Shown piece after piece: positions 24,801-30,394 of a stretch of 30,394 nucleotides of DNA. Positions within the stretch are counted from its first letter, which is position 1, and each line of letters starts with the position of its first letter. Made by a program: the position numbers and the translations under genes. The DNA is taken from positions 1-30,394 of the forward strand of contig JAQGKC010000378.1 of NCBI GenBank assembly GCA_028290305.1, given 5' to 3'. The stretch is from Bradyrhizobium sp. (GTDB lineage Bacteria; Pseudomonadota; Alphaproteobacteria; Rhizobiales; Xanthobacteraceae). Under the pieces are notes generated by a model. That model ran no database searches. It worked only from the letters and a program-made list of their open reading frames with translations, and was not told the DNA's origin.

Positions 24801-25595
24801 GGCCGGTGCCTCCCCCGACATCGCAGGCTGTTCGTAATCGGGTGCCGGTTGATTAGCCGCCGGCGCGATCGGCTGCTGAACCGGTTCGACCGGCGCAGTC
24901 ACCTGCAACGCCGGTGTGACCTGTCGTGAATGCGCGGCCTGCGTCGCGCCAGTCTCGATCAGCGCAACCAGGCCGATATCCGCGCCGGTGCCGACCCGCT
25001 GCAGCACCAGATGGCCGATGCCGATCGGCGTTTCGACCCGGCCCTGCTTCAGCGCATCGCTGCGCGCATCGTCAAGGCCAGCCTCGGAGAGATTGCGAAA
25101 ACCGAGCAGCGATCGCGCGGCGTCGCTGGCGCCAATGAACAAGCCGTCGCGGGCGAACGCGGCGATCGGCGTATCGATGCCTTCCACCAGTCGCTGCAAC
25201 CGCTCGACCAGCGGCATCGCGCGGCCGACCGGTTCGGCGGCCGCCACCAGGATGCCATGGCTGCCATCGGCGAAATCAAGCCGCGCGCAGCCGCAGGTAA
25301 CGAGCGCGCCGAACGATGCGCCGAAGCCGCGCAGCCGCTCCAGCCGGATCGCGCCGGTCGGCGGCAGCCTCCCTGCGAGTTGCGCCACCTGGCGCCGGTG
25401 CGAATCCGCCGGACCGAAAACCTTTTTGGCAAGGGCTGGGCCATTGGCCGCGCCGAACAGCCTGGCGCCGACCGGATTGGCCCACAGAATCCGTGTGCCG
25501 TCGACCGACCAGAGCCATGCGGGGAAGGCGCTCGTTGCGTGGACCGCCAGTCGCGGATCGCCGACGCCTCGCAACTGGAATTCCGCATTATTCAT
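21861..25595 (-). CDS. PdhS-like PAS sensor histidine kinase with long disordered linker
   Basis: A 1244-aa protein by the ATG at 25595 (MNNAEFQLRGVGDPRLAVHA); a GTG at 25703 would add 36 residues. No transmembrane segment is obvious, so it is probably cytosolic. N-terminal PAS-like regions are followed by a roughly 250-residue Pro/Glu-rich linker, more PAS-like segments, a 15-nt-period repeat, a PAS domain (NRSAEALFGYDGTEL), HisKA with H1024 in ISHEVRTPLNAIIGFAEVM, and HATPase_c with G1 box DTGHGL. The G2 box is atypical (SSGVSLSLTKAL instead of GTGLGL). This resembles the PdhS/DivJ/PleC cell-cycle kinases acting on DivK. No response regulator gene is adjacent. Confidence 0.88.
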   Translation of the reverse strand: MNNAEFQLRGVGDPRLAVHATSAFPAWLWSVDGTRILWANPVGARLFGAANGPALAKKVFGPADSHRRQVAQLAGRLPPTGAIRLERLRGFGASFGALVTCGCARLDFADGSHGILVAAAEPVGRAMPLVERLQRLVEGIDTPIAAFARDGLFIGASDAARSLLGFRNLSEAGLDDARSDALKQGRVETPIGIGHLVLQRVGTGADIGLVALIETGATQAAHSRQVTPALQVTAPVEPVQQPIAPAANQPAPDYEQPAMSGEAPAEFALIDEFAEEPAETVEAAPVEPAPQSTPDYEQPAISGEAPAEFGLIDEFTELPEESAIEPSEPESQTASQSDRPHVEAPSVEASPETATPDLEVHQDEPSPYVEAVADEPTPPPVEEPTPPADEEPPPVVEKSVSPSVAPPPARVLSWLDEPTPNTRRHPLRFMWQMDAEGRFSLGSDEFTRLIGSRTAAGFGRLWSEIAQVFGLDPDGRVLKAIATRNTWSGITLNWPVDGGGRLPVELSGLPIYDRARNFVGYRGFGVCRDLDGLARLTALRRYELFSDPPAPQPLWADIAQADIAKDSPAADFHSEDLSPEDLPPENLPAEPGVASSSTPESSAPIACETSQPTDLETSVETPKNVLPFRPVGDSKSPALTPVENSAFNELARQLAARLNSEIVAPEMPAIPEAPETVVDQPIVPEISEVQTPEGQTPEVQAPEVQAPEVQVSEDQVSEVQISEASEQPDWLARPEAPARGEARRDKALLDLLPVGILIYRLDRLLYANPAFLERMGYQSVHALEEAGGLDALYVEPGVSTASSTSDTGTPVTISASQASPQHAPPSATDARLFTISWDDESALALIFSPARRESADVTAVISEEIPVSEPSAVGHANAEELGAILDTTAEGILMFDAEGNINACNRSAEALFGYDGTELVQRNLVELFAPESQPAVKDYLEAIKGADIASLLEHGRDVLAHVRGGGLIPVSMTVGRTQPQGPNFFAVFRDLSQSKKSESELREARRLADRAANAKADMLARISHEVRTPLNAIIGFAEVMIGERFGALGNDRYVDYMKDIRASGERVIAIINDLLDLSRIETGKLDLAFANQNLNDLVEQCVAVMQPQANRERIIIRTSLAHMLPPVIADARALRQITLNLIGNSIHLANAGGQVIVSTALSDFGEVVLRVRDTGHGLNDNEVAAAMEPFRTPAPSDQASDSSGVSLSLTKALVEANRAQFQIKTGGHSGTLIEVVFSHAMARV
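23427..23546 (-). repeat. 15-bp tandem repeat inside the kinase gene
   Basis: Eight consecutive 15-bp units of the type TTCAGGAGCTTGGAC (plus strand) encode pentapeptides such as VQAPE, VQVSE and GQTPE on the minus strand. Units vary at a few positions, some being identical neighbours, so copy number could change by slippage without breaking the frame. Confidence 0.85.
24651..24842 (-). repeat. 66-bp direct duplication inside the kinase gene
   Basis: 24651-24716 and 24777-24842 are near-identical 66-bp segments with a 126-bp period. Both encode PDYEQPA(M/I)SGEAPAEF, then LIDEF, in the acidic linker. Confidence 0.8.
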
Positions 25596-25660
25596 CGCAA
25601 TGACATGACCGGCGGGTTTGGCTGTTGCTCGACGATGGCGTGATATCGGCGGCCACAGCC

Positions 25661-25675
25661 TTAACGGAACGTTAG
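25661..25675. promoter_or_regulatory. CtrA-box-like site upstream of the kinase gene
   Basis: TTAA-N7-TTAG at 25661-25675 differs by one base from the CtrA consensus TTAA-N7-TTAA, and is also part of a perfect palindrome TAACG-GAA-CGTTA (25662-25674). A second TAACGTTA palindrome lies at 25739-25746. With the 25595 start, the first site is about 66-80 bp upstream. The remainder of 25596-25945 shows no gene. Confidence 0.3.
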
Positions 25676-25945
25676 TATCGCTCGCGGGAGGCGGCAGGTC
25701 CACGGCTTGACAGCGGCGATGATATCCAAAGCCGCGATAACGTTAATTCGGTTGGTGCCCCGAATCCGCGGGCAACCCTTGTGCCGGTTCTCGCGTTGAG
25801 GTGTTGAAAGAGCCGATCAAAGGCTCACGATAGGGAACCAATGGACGCCGCGTCATACCGGCGAAGTCCTTTGTCGATAGAGTGAGATGGACGAACGGGG
25901 AAACTGGGCTGTGGACGGCCCTTTAAGCGCAACAGGAGTGGGACC

Positions 25946-26329
25946 ATGAGTGAAGATGGGCGTGACCGTTTTGAGATTCCAAAGGAAATGCGAACGATGG
26001 CCGAGGCGAGTTTCGATCAGGCCCGCCAGGCCTTCGAGAAATTCCTCGCCGGTGCGCAGCAGACCGCCGGCTCGATCGAGGCGCGAGGCGCCACGGTTCG
26101 CGCCGGCGCCAAGGACATCAGCGCCAAGGCGATTTCCTACGCCGAAAAGAACGTGCAGGCGTCGCTGGACTATGCGCAAGCGCTGCTGCACGCCAAGGAT
26201 CTGACGGAAGTGATGCGGCTGCACAGCGAATATGTGCAGGCACAAATGCGATCGCTGGCTGAGCAGGCCAGCGAAATGGGCCAGATTGTCAGCCGGGCGG
26301 CGATGGACGCCGCCAAGCCAAAAAGCTGA
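25946..26329 (+). CDS. Phasin family protein
   Basis: A 127-aa, wholly helical, Ala/Gln-rich protein of the phasin family, which coats polyhydroxyalkanoate granules. Recognisable segments are PKEMRTMAEASFDQARQAFE, then AKDISAKAISYAEKN, VQASLDYAQALLHAKDLTEV and HSEYVQAQMRSLAEQ, the usual order in alphaproteobacterial phasins. CAGGAGTGGG lies before the ATG. A second phasin follows 367 bp downstream on the same strand, separated by repeats, so the two are probably separately transcribed paralogues. Confidence 0.9.
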   Translation: MSEDGRDRFEIPKEMRTMAEASFDQARQAFEKFLAGAQQTAGSIEARGATVRAGAKDISAKAISYAEKNVQASLDYAQALLHAKDLTEVMRLHSEYVQAQMRSLAEQASEMGQIVSRAAMDAAKPKS

Positions 26330-26343
26330 CAAAAGCTGAGACG

Positions 26344-26372
26344 AAACCCCTTCCCCTGAAGGGGGAGGGGGC
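26344..26372. repeat. C-rich/G-rich imperfect hairpin after phasin 1
   Basis: CCCCTTCCCC and GGGGGAGGGG pair with one mismatch around a short tgaa loop. No U-run follows. This sequence type recurs between genes in many rhizobia, from memory. Confidence 0.45.
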
Positions 26373-26405
26373 GGCCTTCGGAGTTTTCGCCCTGATTTGC
26401 GGCTG

Positions 26406-26478
26406 GACGATGCTTCGCATCGCTTGGAGTACATGACGATGCTTCGCATCGCCTGGCGCTGACGATGCTTCGCATCGC
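26406..26478. repeat. Three copies of an 18-bp palindromic repeat
   Basis: GACGATGCTTCGCATCGC occurs exactly at 26406-26423, 26435-26452 and 26461-26478 (periods 29 and 26 bp). Each copy is a hairpin, GATGC-TTC-GCATC, with pairing extending outward (GCGATGC/GCATCGC type). Spacers are 11 and 8 bp, too short for CRISPR. Confidence 0.85.
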
Positions 26479-26510
26479 TCAAAGTGCACCAAGTCCGGCC
26501 CTGACGTCTG

Positions 26511-26541
26511 GCATTGCACCTTAAATTGCATTGCGTTGCAC
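26511..26541 (+). promoter_or_regulatory. Cluster of TTGCA/TGCA motifs upstream of phasin 2 (candidate PhaR site)
   Basis: GCATTGCACC, TTGCATTGCG and TTGCACA follow one another, then TTGACA at 26546-26551 as a possible -35 hexamer. PhaR repressors of alphaproteobacterial phasin genes bind TGC/GCA-rich sites, so this is a candidate operator. No PhaR gene is in the window and no clear -10 box is seen. Confidence 0.35.
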
Positions 26542-26696
26542 AAAATTGACATGATATGGGTGTTTACTCCCGGTTGCCTGAAGAAGGGCCTTCCCGCGAC
26601 TGATCTGTTCGTGATCCAAGCCGACATTCCCGGCACTTTGGTTGCCGGGCGTTCGCAGGGTCACTTTGTTTCACCCCCTTGCGAAGGATTCATGCC

Positions 26697-27131
26697 ATGG
26701 CAAATTCCGATCCTTTCTCCGCCTCCGTTATCCCGTTCGAAGTTCCCGAGCAGATGCGCGCGTTCGCCGAAAAGGGCGTTTCCCAGGCCCGCGACAACTA
26801 CGCCAAGTTCAAGGATGTCGCCGAAACCCACAACGGCACCATCGAAGCGGTGTTTGCCAGCGCCAGCAAGGGCTTCAGCGAATACTCCGCCAAGCTGATG
26901 GACATGATGAAAGCCAGCGCCACCGCGAATCTGGATTTCGCGCAGTCGCTGATCGGCGTGAAATCGCCCTCGGAGGCGATGGAGCTGTGGACCACCCACG
27001 CTCGCAGCCAGTTCGAAGCTTTGACCGCCCATACCAAGGAACTCGCCGAACTGACCCAGAAGGTCGCGACGGAAACCGCCGAACCGATCAAGGCCAGCGC
27101 GTCCAAGCTGTTCAAGCCGGCCGCGGCCTGA
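26697..27131 (+). CDS. Phasin family protein (second paralogue)
   Basis: A 144-aa helical phasin: IPFEVPEQMRAFAEKGVSQA, RDNYAKFKDVAETHNGTIEA, then YSAKLMDMMKASATANLDFA, then SPSEAMELWTTHARSQFEAL and a Lys-Leu-Phe-Lys-Pro-Ala end. It should bind polyhydroxyalkanoate granules or act as a stress-type phasin. I chose the ATG at 26697 (GCGAAGGATT upstream) over an ATG-less extension. A strong terminator follows. It shares overall order but not close sequence with the 25946 phasin, suggesting an old duplication. Confidence 0.9.
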   Translation: MANSDPFSASVIPFEVPEQMRAFAEKGVSQARDNYAKFKDVAETHNGTIEAVFASASKGFSEYSAKLMDMMKASATANLDFAQSLIGVKSPSEAMELWTTHARSQFEALTAHTKELAELTQKVATETAEPIKASASKLFKPAAA

Positions 27132-27153
27132 CCCATAAATCTCGTTCCAAAAG

Positions 27154-27183
27154 AAGCCCGGGCTGTCCGCCCGGGCTTTTTGC
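27154..27183 (+). terminator. Rho-independent terminator after phasin 2
   Basis: A perfect 10-bp stem AAGCCCGGGC/GCCCGGGCTT with loop TGTCC, followed by TTTTTGC. Confidence 0.9.
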
Positions 27184-27224
27184 TTTTGTAGTGCGTGATT
27201 GGGGAGACTTCACCACAAACCGAT

Positions 27225-27260
27225 GTCGTCCCCGCGAACGCGGGGACCCATAACCACCAG
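27225..27260. repeat. Interspersed repeat, GTCGTCCCCGCG hairpin type
   Basis: TCCCCGCG aa CGCGGGGA forms an 8-bp hairpin followed by CCCATAACCACC, a repeat family I know from many proteobacterial intergenic regions (GTCATCCCCGCG...CCCATAACCACC). The rest of 27184-27436 shows no gene. Confidence 0.7.
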
Positions 27261-27436
27261 TACTTATTGTTATCCCGGGATTTGGCTCCATCGCCCTTTA
27301 TGGAAACCCCCGGCGCAGCGGTCCCCGCGACCACAGGACGCCACCGATCTCATCATCCGCCGGCCTTGCCAAAGCGAGGCGTTGCACCTAGTTTCCGCCC
27401 CGTTCGGCGACCCCTTTTTCGGGGCCGATCAAGGAT

Positions 27437-27513
27437 GCAGTTGTAGCTCAGTTGGTTAGAGCGCCTGTCTGTGGAACAGGAGGTCGGTGGTTCGAGCCCA
27501 CCCAACTGTACCA
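27437..27513 (+). tRNA. tRNA-His (anticodon GTG)
   Basis: A complete cloverleaf of 77 nt with encoded CCA. The acceptor strand GCAGTTG pairs with CAACTGT (the first pair is G-U), the D arm is GCTCAGTTGGTTAGAGC, the anticodon stem CCTGT/ACAGG encloses CTGTGGA with GTG at 27471-27473, and the T arm contains GGTTCGAGCC. The discriminator is A73 and the base before G1 is T, so there is no encoded G-1:C73 pair. This is the unusual tRNA-His type known from a group of alphaproteobacteria with a matching HisRS. Confidence 0.95.
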
Positions 27514-27740
27514 CTTATCATCAAGCTCATCGTATCGCGCGGGCTGGCTGACCTCCGGTCATGCCGCCGTGGCCCTGCCACGCTCCCCGCGCTAAGCGCG
27601 AGTGTGATACCGCGCACATAATCTGTCGGCGGTAGTTCGTAGCCTTCGCATTGTCAGGCGGAAAACGAACGCACTCAAACTCTCACACGCGCCCACCAGC
27701 CTCCGTCTCTTGGTTGGCGATCACAACAAAGGAACGACAG

Positions 27741-27992
27741 ATGAAAAAGACAGCTCTCCTTCTTGCAACGGTTGCTGCGTTCGCGGCGACTGCTGCTACT
27801 GCGCCGGCGGAGGCGCGAGGCCTTCGCGTGGGTGCCGGCGTTGCCGCGGCTGCCGCTATTGCGGTTGCCGCCGGTGTGGCGGCGGATGCTTACGGATACG
27901 GGCCGGGATATGGCTACTATGGCGGGCCCGTGTATTACGGCGCGCCGGTCTATTACGGCGGATGGTACCGCGGTTACCGGCACTATTGGTAA
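27741..27992 (+). CDS. Small exported Gly/Tyr-rich protein
   Basis: An 83-aa protein: Sec signal peptide (MKKTALLLATVAAFAATAA..., cleavage near PAEA), an Ala/Val-rich segment (GAGVAAAAAIAVAAGVAADA, possibly membrane-associating), then YGYGPGYGYYGGPVYYGAPV, YYGGWYRGYRHYW. AAAGGAACGACAG precedes the ATG at 27741. It resembles the 7593-7940 protein in composition and in the YR.YRH end, but has no HYGYR repeats. Function unknown. The 27514-27740 gap before it holds nothing recognisable. Confidence 0.75.
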   Translation: MKKTALLLATVAAFAATAATAPAEARGLRVGAGVAAAAAIAVAAGVAADAYGYGPGYGYYGGPVYYGAPVYYGGWYRGYRHYW

Positions 27993-28002
27993 TCGGTCTC
28001 GA

Positions 28003-28054
28003 GATGGCTCGGAGAAAACGCTCCGGGCCATCCCTGCGCGTGGCGGCTTTTTTT
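28003..28054 (+). terminator. Probable terminator region
   Basis: A 12-bp stem GATGGCTCGGAG/CTCCGGGCCATC with one G-U pair and loop AAAACG at 28003-28032, followed after 15 bases by a run of seven T at 28048-28054. The distance between stem and T-run makes the call uncertain; the T-run may use a shorter GCCA/TGGC stem. Confidence 0.45.
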
Positions 28055-28244
28055 GACGCTCACGCGCTACGTTGCCACGTCACATTCTTGCCAATTCCCG
28101 GCCAAGCCTTACCAGCGCTTAGCCTTTATCGATCTCCCATCCCCGATGTGCGGAACGCCTTTCGAGCATCGCAGAACGCGCCTGCAGCCTTGCCAATCCC
28201 CCGTTGTTCACCCACAATTCGCGCTCATCGCTTCGGGGGGATTC

Positions 28245-28601
28245 ATGCTCGTCCGTTCCAGGAGTTTCCAGTTCGGTTTGATGCTCGCAACCGCACTCTC
28301 GATTTCAATGCTGCCGACGGCGGGCGAGGCTTACACGCCCGAGCAGCAACAGGCCTGCACCGGCGATGCGTTTCGCCTGTGCGGCTCCGATATTCCAGAC
28401 GTCGATCGCGTCACGGTCTGCATGATCAGGAACAAGAACCAGCTCACGCCGGGCTGCCGGGCGTTCTTCGGACCGTCCGAGCCCGAGCTCACGCCGGTCG
28501 CCGCGGGAAGGCCCGTCAGCATCCGGCCTGAAACCCGGCGCAAGCATGTCAGTGCGAAGCCGCACAAGTCCAGGAAGCCGGCAAAACCGGGTGCGACCTG
28601 A
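28245..28601 (+). CDS. Exported Cys-rich protein with basic tail
   Basis: A 118-aa protein. Signal peptide to about residue 28 (LPTAGEA), then a Cys motif module: YTPEQQQACTGDAFRLCGSD, IPDVDRVTVCMIRNKNQLTP, GCRAFF, with four Cys in the pattern C-x7-C-x12-C-x11-C. The tail is Lys/Arg/Pro-rich (HVSAKPHKSRKPAKPGAT). This module is common in short exported Bradyrhizobium proteins and resembles Cys-rich GLG1-type repeats; function unknown. I chose the ATG at 28245 after CGGGGGGA. The open frame upstream to 28053 lacks family similarity. Confidence 0.78.
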   Translation: MLVRSRSFQFGLMLATALSISMLPTAGEAYTPEQQQACTGDAFRLCGSDIPDVDRVTVCMIRNKNQLTPGCRAFFGPSEPELTPVAAGRPVSIRPETRRKHVSAKPHKSRKPAKPGAT

Positions 28602-28640
28602 CGGCAGCGCAGCATTATTGAATCTGCCGAGGTAAGCGGC

Positions 28641-28694
28641 GCATCTGCTTGCCAATAAGCATCCGCTTGCCAACGAGCATCTGCTTGCCAAGAC
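28641..28694. repeat. Three tandem 18-bp repeats upstream of the binding-protein gene
   Basis: GCATCTGCTTGCCAATAA (28641-28658), GCATCCGCTTGCCAACGA (28659-28676) and GCATCTGCTTGCCAAGAC (28677-28694) follow without gaps. The conserved core is GCATCNGCTTGCCAA. They end 51 bp before the next start codon. Confidence 0.85.
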
Positions 28695-28745
28695 TTGGCC
28701 GTTCACTCACACTTCCTCCACAACAAAAAAACGGGGAGGAAGCCA

Positions 28746-29939
28746 ATGTTCGTCAGGAAATCCGGACTGCTCGGCGCGGCTATCGCGGCACTGCTGGCGC
28801 AGCCCGCGCTGGCGCAGAAGCAATATGGGCCCGGCGTCAGCGATACCGAGATCAAGGTCGGCCAGACCATCGCCTATAGCGGGCCTGCCTCGGCCTATGG
28901 CACGCTCGGTAAGGTTGAAGGCGCCTATTTCAAGTGGCTGAACGATACCAAGGGCGGCATCAACGGCCGCAAGATCACTTTCATCAGCCGCGACGATGCT
29001 TATTCGCCGCCCAAGGCGGTGGAGAATGTGCGCAGCCTGGTGGAAGGCGATGAGGTCGCGCTGGTCTTCGGTGTGCTCGGTACGCCGCTGAACATGGCGA
29101 TCCGGCCCTATCTGAACAAGCAAGGCGTGCCGCAGTTGTTCGTCGCCGCAGGCTCGTCCGCGCTGAACGACCCCGCGCATTTCCCCTGGAGCATGGGCTG
29201 GCAGCCCAATCTGCGCGATGAGGCGAAATTCTACGCCAAGAACCTGCTCGCCCATAATTCGAAGCCCAAGATCGGCGTGCTCTACCAGAACGACGATTTC
29301 GGCAAGGATCTCTTGAACGGGCTCAAGGAGGGTCTGGGCGAAGACGCCGACAAGATGATCGTCAGCGCGCAGAACTTTCAGCCGACCGATCCCACCATCG
29401 ACAGCCAGATGGTGATCCTGCAGAATTCCGGCGCCGATGCGCTGTTCCTGTTCACTTACGCCAAGCAGGCGGCGCAGGCGATCTCGAAAATGTCCGATCT
29501 GAAATGGAAGCCGGAGACTTACCTGCATCTCGGCGCGGCGTCAGTCGGCGCCACCTTCAAGCCAGCCGGCCTCGACAAGTCCGTCGGCATCATGAGCGCG
29601 GGCTTCATGAAGGACGTCACCGATCCCAAATGGGCCAGCGATCCCGACGTCAAGACCTGGACCGAGTGGATGAAGACCAACATGCCCGGCGCCGATCTCA
29701 ACGACAGCCTGACTGCAGCCGGCTACAGCTTCGCCCAGACGCTGGAGCAGGTGCTGAAGCAGTGCGGCGACAATCTGACTCGTGACAACATCATGAAGCA
29801 GGCCGCGAACTTGCGGGACTTCCGCGTCGGGCTGCTGCTGCCGAATAGCCGCATCAACACGTCAGCCACGGATTATCGTGTGGTAACCTACATGCAACTA
29901 CAGCGTTTCAACGGCGCAAGCTGGGATGATGTGAAGTAG
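28746..29939 (+). CDS. Periplasmic binding protein, branched-chain amino acid type (LivJ-like)
   Basis: A 397-aa type I periplasmic binding protein of an ABC uptake system. Signal peptide to about residue 23 (QPALAQ). Characteristic segments: GVSDTEIKVGQTIAYSGPAS, FISRDDAYSPPKAVENVRSL, VFGVLGTPLNMAIRPYLNK, then KIGVLYQNDDFGKDLLNGLK and ADALFLFTYAKQAAQAI. The length is normal. GGGAGGAAG lies before the ATG. No permease or ATPase genes are next to it, so it is an orphan binding protein. Its ligand may be an amino acid, amide or aromatic acid; this family is greatly expanded in Bradyrhizobium-type genomes. Three 18-bp repeats upstream may be its operator. Confidence 0.92.
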   Translation: MFVRKSGLLGAAIAALLAQPALAQKQYGPGVSDTEIKVGQTIAYSGPASAYGTLGKVEGAYFKWLNDTKGGINGRKITFISRDDAYSPPKAVENVRSLVEGDEVALVFGVLGTPLNMAIRPYLNKQGVPQLFVAAGSSALNDPAHFPWSMGWQPNLRDEAKFYAKNLLAHNSKPKIGVLYQNDDFGKDLLNGLKEGLGEDADKMIVSAQNFQPTDPTIDSQMVILQNSGADALFLFTYAKQAAQAISKMSDLKWKPETYLHLGAASVGATFKPAGLDKSVGIMSAGFMKDVTDPKWASDPDVKTWTEWMKTNMPGADLNDSLTAAGYSFAQTLEQVLKQCGDNLTRDNIMKQAANLRDFRVGLLLPNSRINTSATDYRVVTYMQLQRFNGASWDDVK

Positions 29940-29955
29940 GGGCCGGCTTCGAAGG

Positions 29956-30033
29956 ATTCCGGGTTCAGCCTTGCGGGCTGCCCGGAATGACATCTCCATG
30001 ACGCAGAGATGATTATCTGGAGATTCCGGGTTC
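29956..30033. repeat. Hairpin-forming intergenic repeat plus half copy
   Basis: ATTCCGGG (29956-29963) pairs with CCCGGAAT (29981-29988) around an inner AGCC/GGGCT stem. A left half copy, ATTCCGGGTTC, recurs at 30023-30033 without its right arm. Between them CATCTC (29991-29996) pairs with GAGATG (30006-30011). The element lies just after the binding-protein stop and may end its transcript. The rest to 30173 shows nothing. Confidence 0.65.
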
Positions 30034-30173
30034 GCGCTGGCGCGCGCGCTTAGCAGGTTGTGGAAAACTCCGACGGATAAAAGTAATCGGTCGGTCACGC
30101 AATGGGACGACTTTCGGCCCTCAGCAGGAGTGTAGGATAGTTCGTCCCCATATCTCACTCGGAAGGCAGGCAG

Positions 30174-30394
30174 TTACGTGCACCCATCGGCAAGTACCAG
30201 TTTACTCGTCGTCGTATCGTGGCGCACCTTGAACAGGTCTTGAATTTCAGGGTCACTTAGAAATGCTTCTGCCTTTTCGCGTTCTGGAAATTCGATGATG
30301 ACCATGCGTTCGGGTTTCCAATCACCCTCAATTGTCGTTGGCTGAACCCCTTGAACTATGTATTTTCCTGAATGTTTTGCGATGAATGCAGGGA
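30174..30394 (-). CDS. DUF1330 family protein, C-terminal part (5' end outside window)
   Basis: The minus strand is open from the window edge to TAA at 30174-30176, 73 codons. The product reads PAFIAKHSGKYIVQGVQPTT, IEGDWKPERMVIIEFPEREK, AEAFLSDPEIQDLF, then KVRHDTTTSKLVLADGCT. The GKYIVQGV, WKPERMVIIEFPE and AEAF segments are typical of the small ferredoxin-like DUF1330 family (about 95-100 aa), whose function is unknown. Base use is more AT-rich than in nearby genes, which suggests later acquisition. The N-terminal 20 or so residues lie beyond the window. Confidence 0.8.
   Translation of the reverse strand, partial: PAFIAKHSGKYIVQGVQPTTIEGDWKPERMVIIEFPEREKAEAFLSDPEIQDLFKVRHDTTTSKLVLADGCT

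Noticed and set aside
26406..26478. CRISPR array
   Set aside because: The repeats are 18 bp and self-palindromic, spacers are 8-11 bp, and there are no cas genes.
27195..27459. Short plus-strand open frames of 83-86 codons before the tRNA
   Set aside because: They run through an interspersed hairpin repeat and into the tRNA gene, with no ribosome-binding site or family resemblance.
27437..27513. tRNA-His as attachment site of an integrated element
   Set aside because: No integrase and no second copy of the tRNA 3' end within the window.

Overview
The window looks like chromosome of a Bradyrhizobium/Rhodopseudomonas/Nitrobacter-type alphaproteobacterium. It has high GC, two phasin genes, a PdhS-like PAS histidine kinase, a tRNA-His with A73 and no encoded G-1, several families of hairpin-forming intergenic repeats, and many short secreted Gly/Tyr-rich or Cys-rich proteins. 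The genus is inferred from content only.

Layout. (1) 1-5.8 kb, catabolism: a two-subunit CoA-transferase (subunit A cut by the window edge), then a minus-strand operon of FCD-type GntR regulator, aldehyde dehydrogenase and MFS carboxylate transporter, with a divergent alpha/beta-hydrolase-fold protein whose nucleophile position is Gly. (2) 5.9-8.9 kb: a stand-alone cyclic-nucleotide-binding protein, an AT-richer DUF3800 gene that looks acquired, a small secreted Tyr/Gly-rich protein and a metallophosphoesterase. A 20-bp direct repeat flanks the DUF3800 segment. (3) 9.1-21.8 kb, a heavy-metal island: Cys-rich exported protein, FixH/YtkA-like protein, CusB and CusA (overlapping or closely spaced genes), an ECF sigma factor with its NrsF-type anti-sigma factor, small exported protein, cytochrome c, cupin-like exported protein, short CDF transporter, ArsP-type permease, a frameshifted nucleoside phosphorylase and a methyltransferase. 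(4) 21.9-25.6 kb: the PdhS-like kinase. (5) 25.9-30.4 kb: two phasins, tRNA-His, two small exported proteins, a branched-chain-amino-acid-type binding protein and a partial DUF1330 gene.

Three observations stand out. First, the island is bracketed by two same-strand copies of the 3' end of the histidine kinase gene: the intact one at about 21.86-21.98 kb and a decayed one at about 9.06-9.16 kb. This is the arrangement expected if a mobile segment entered the kinase 3' end, or if the region arose by unequal recombination. Second, two near-identical promoter elements (GTGACC, 16 bp, CGAACT) lie upstream of the ECF sigma gene and of the small exported protein/cytochrome c pair. They match the motif I recall for the SigF-NrsF system of Caulobacter, so the pair probably runs a local metal-stress regulon. 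Third, the island holds debris of its own families (a CusA tail, a nucleosidase tail and a frameshifted nucleosidase), showing repeated duplication and loss.

All calls come from reading the sequence; no database search was run.
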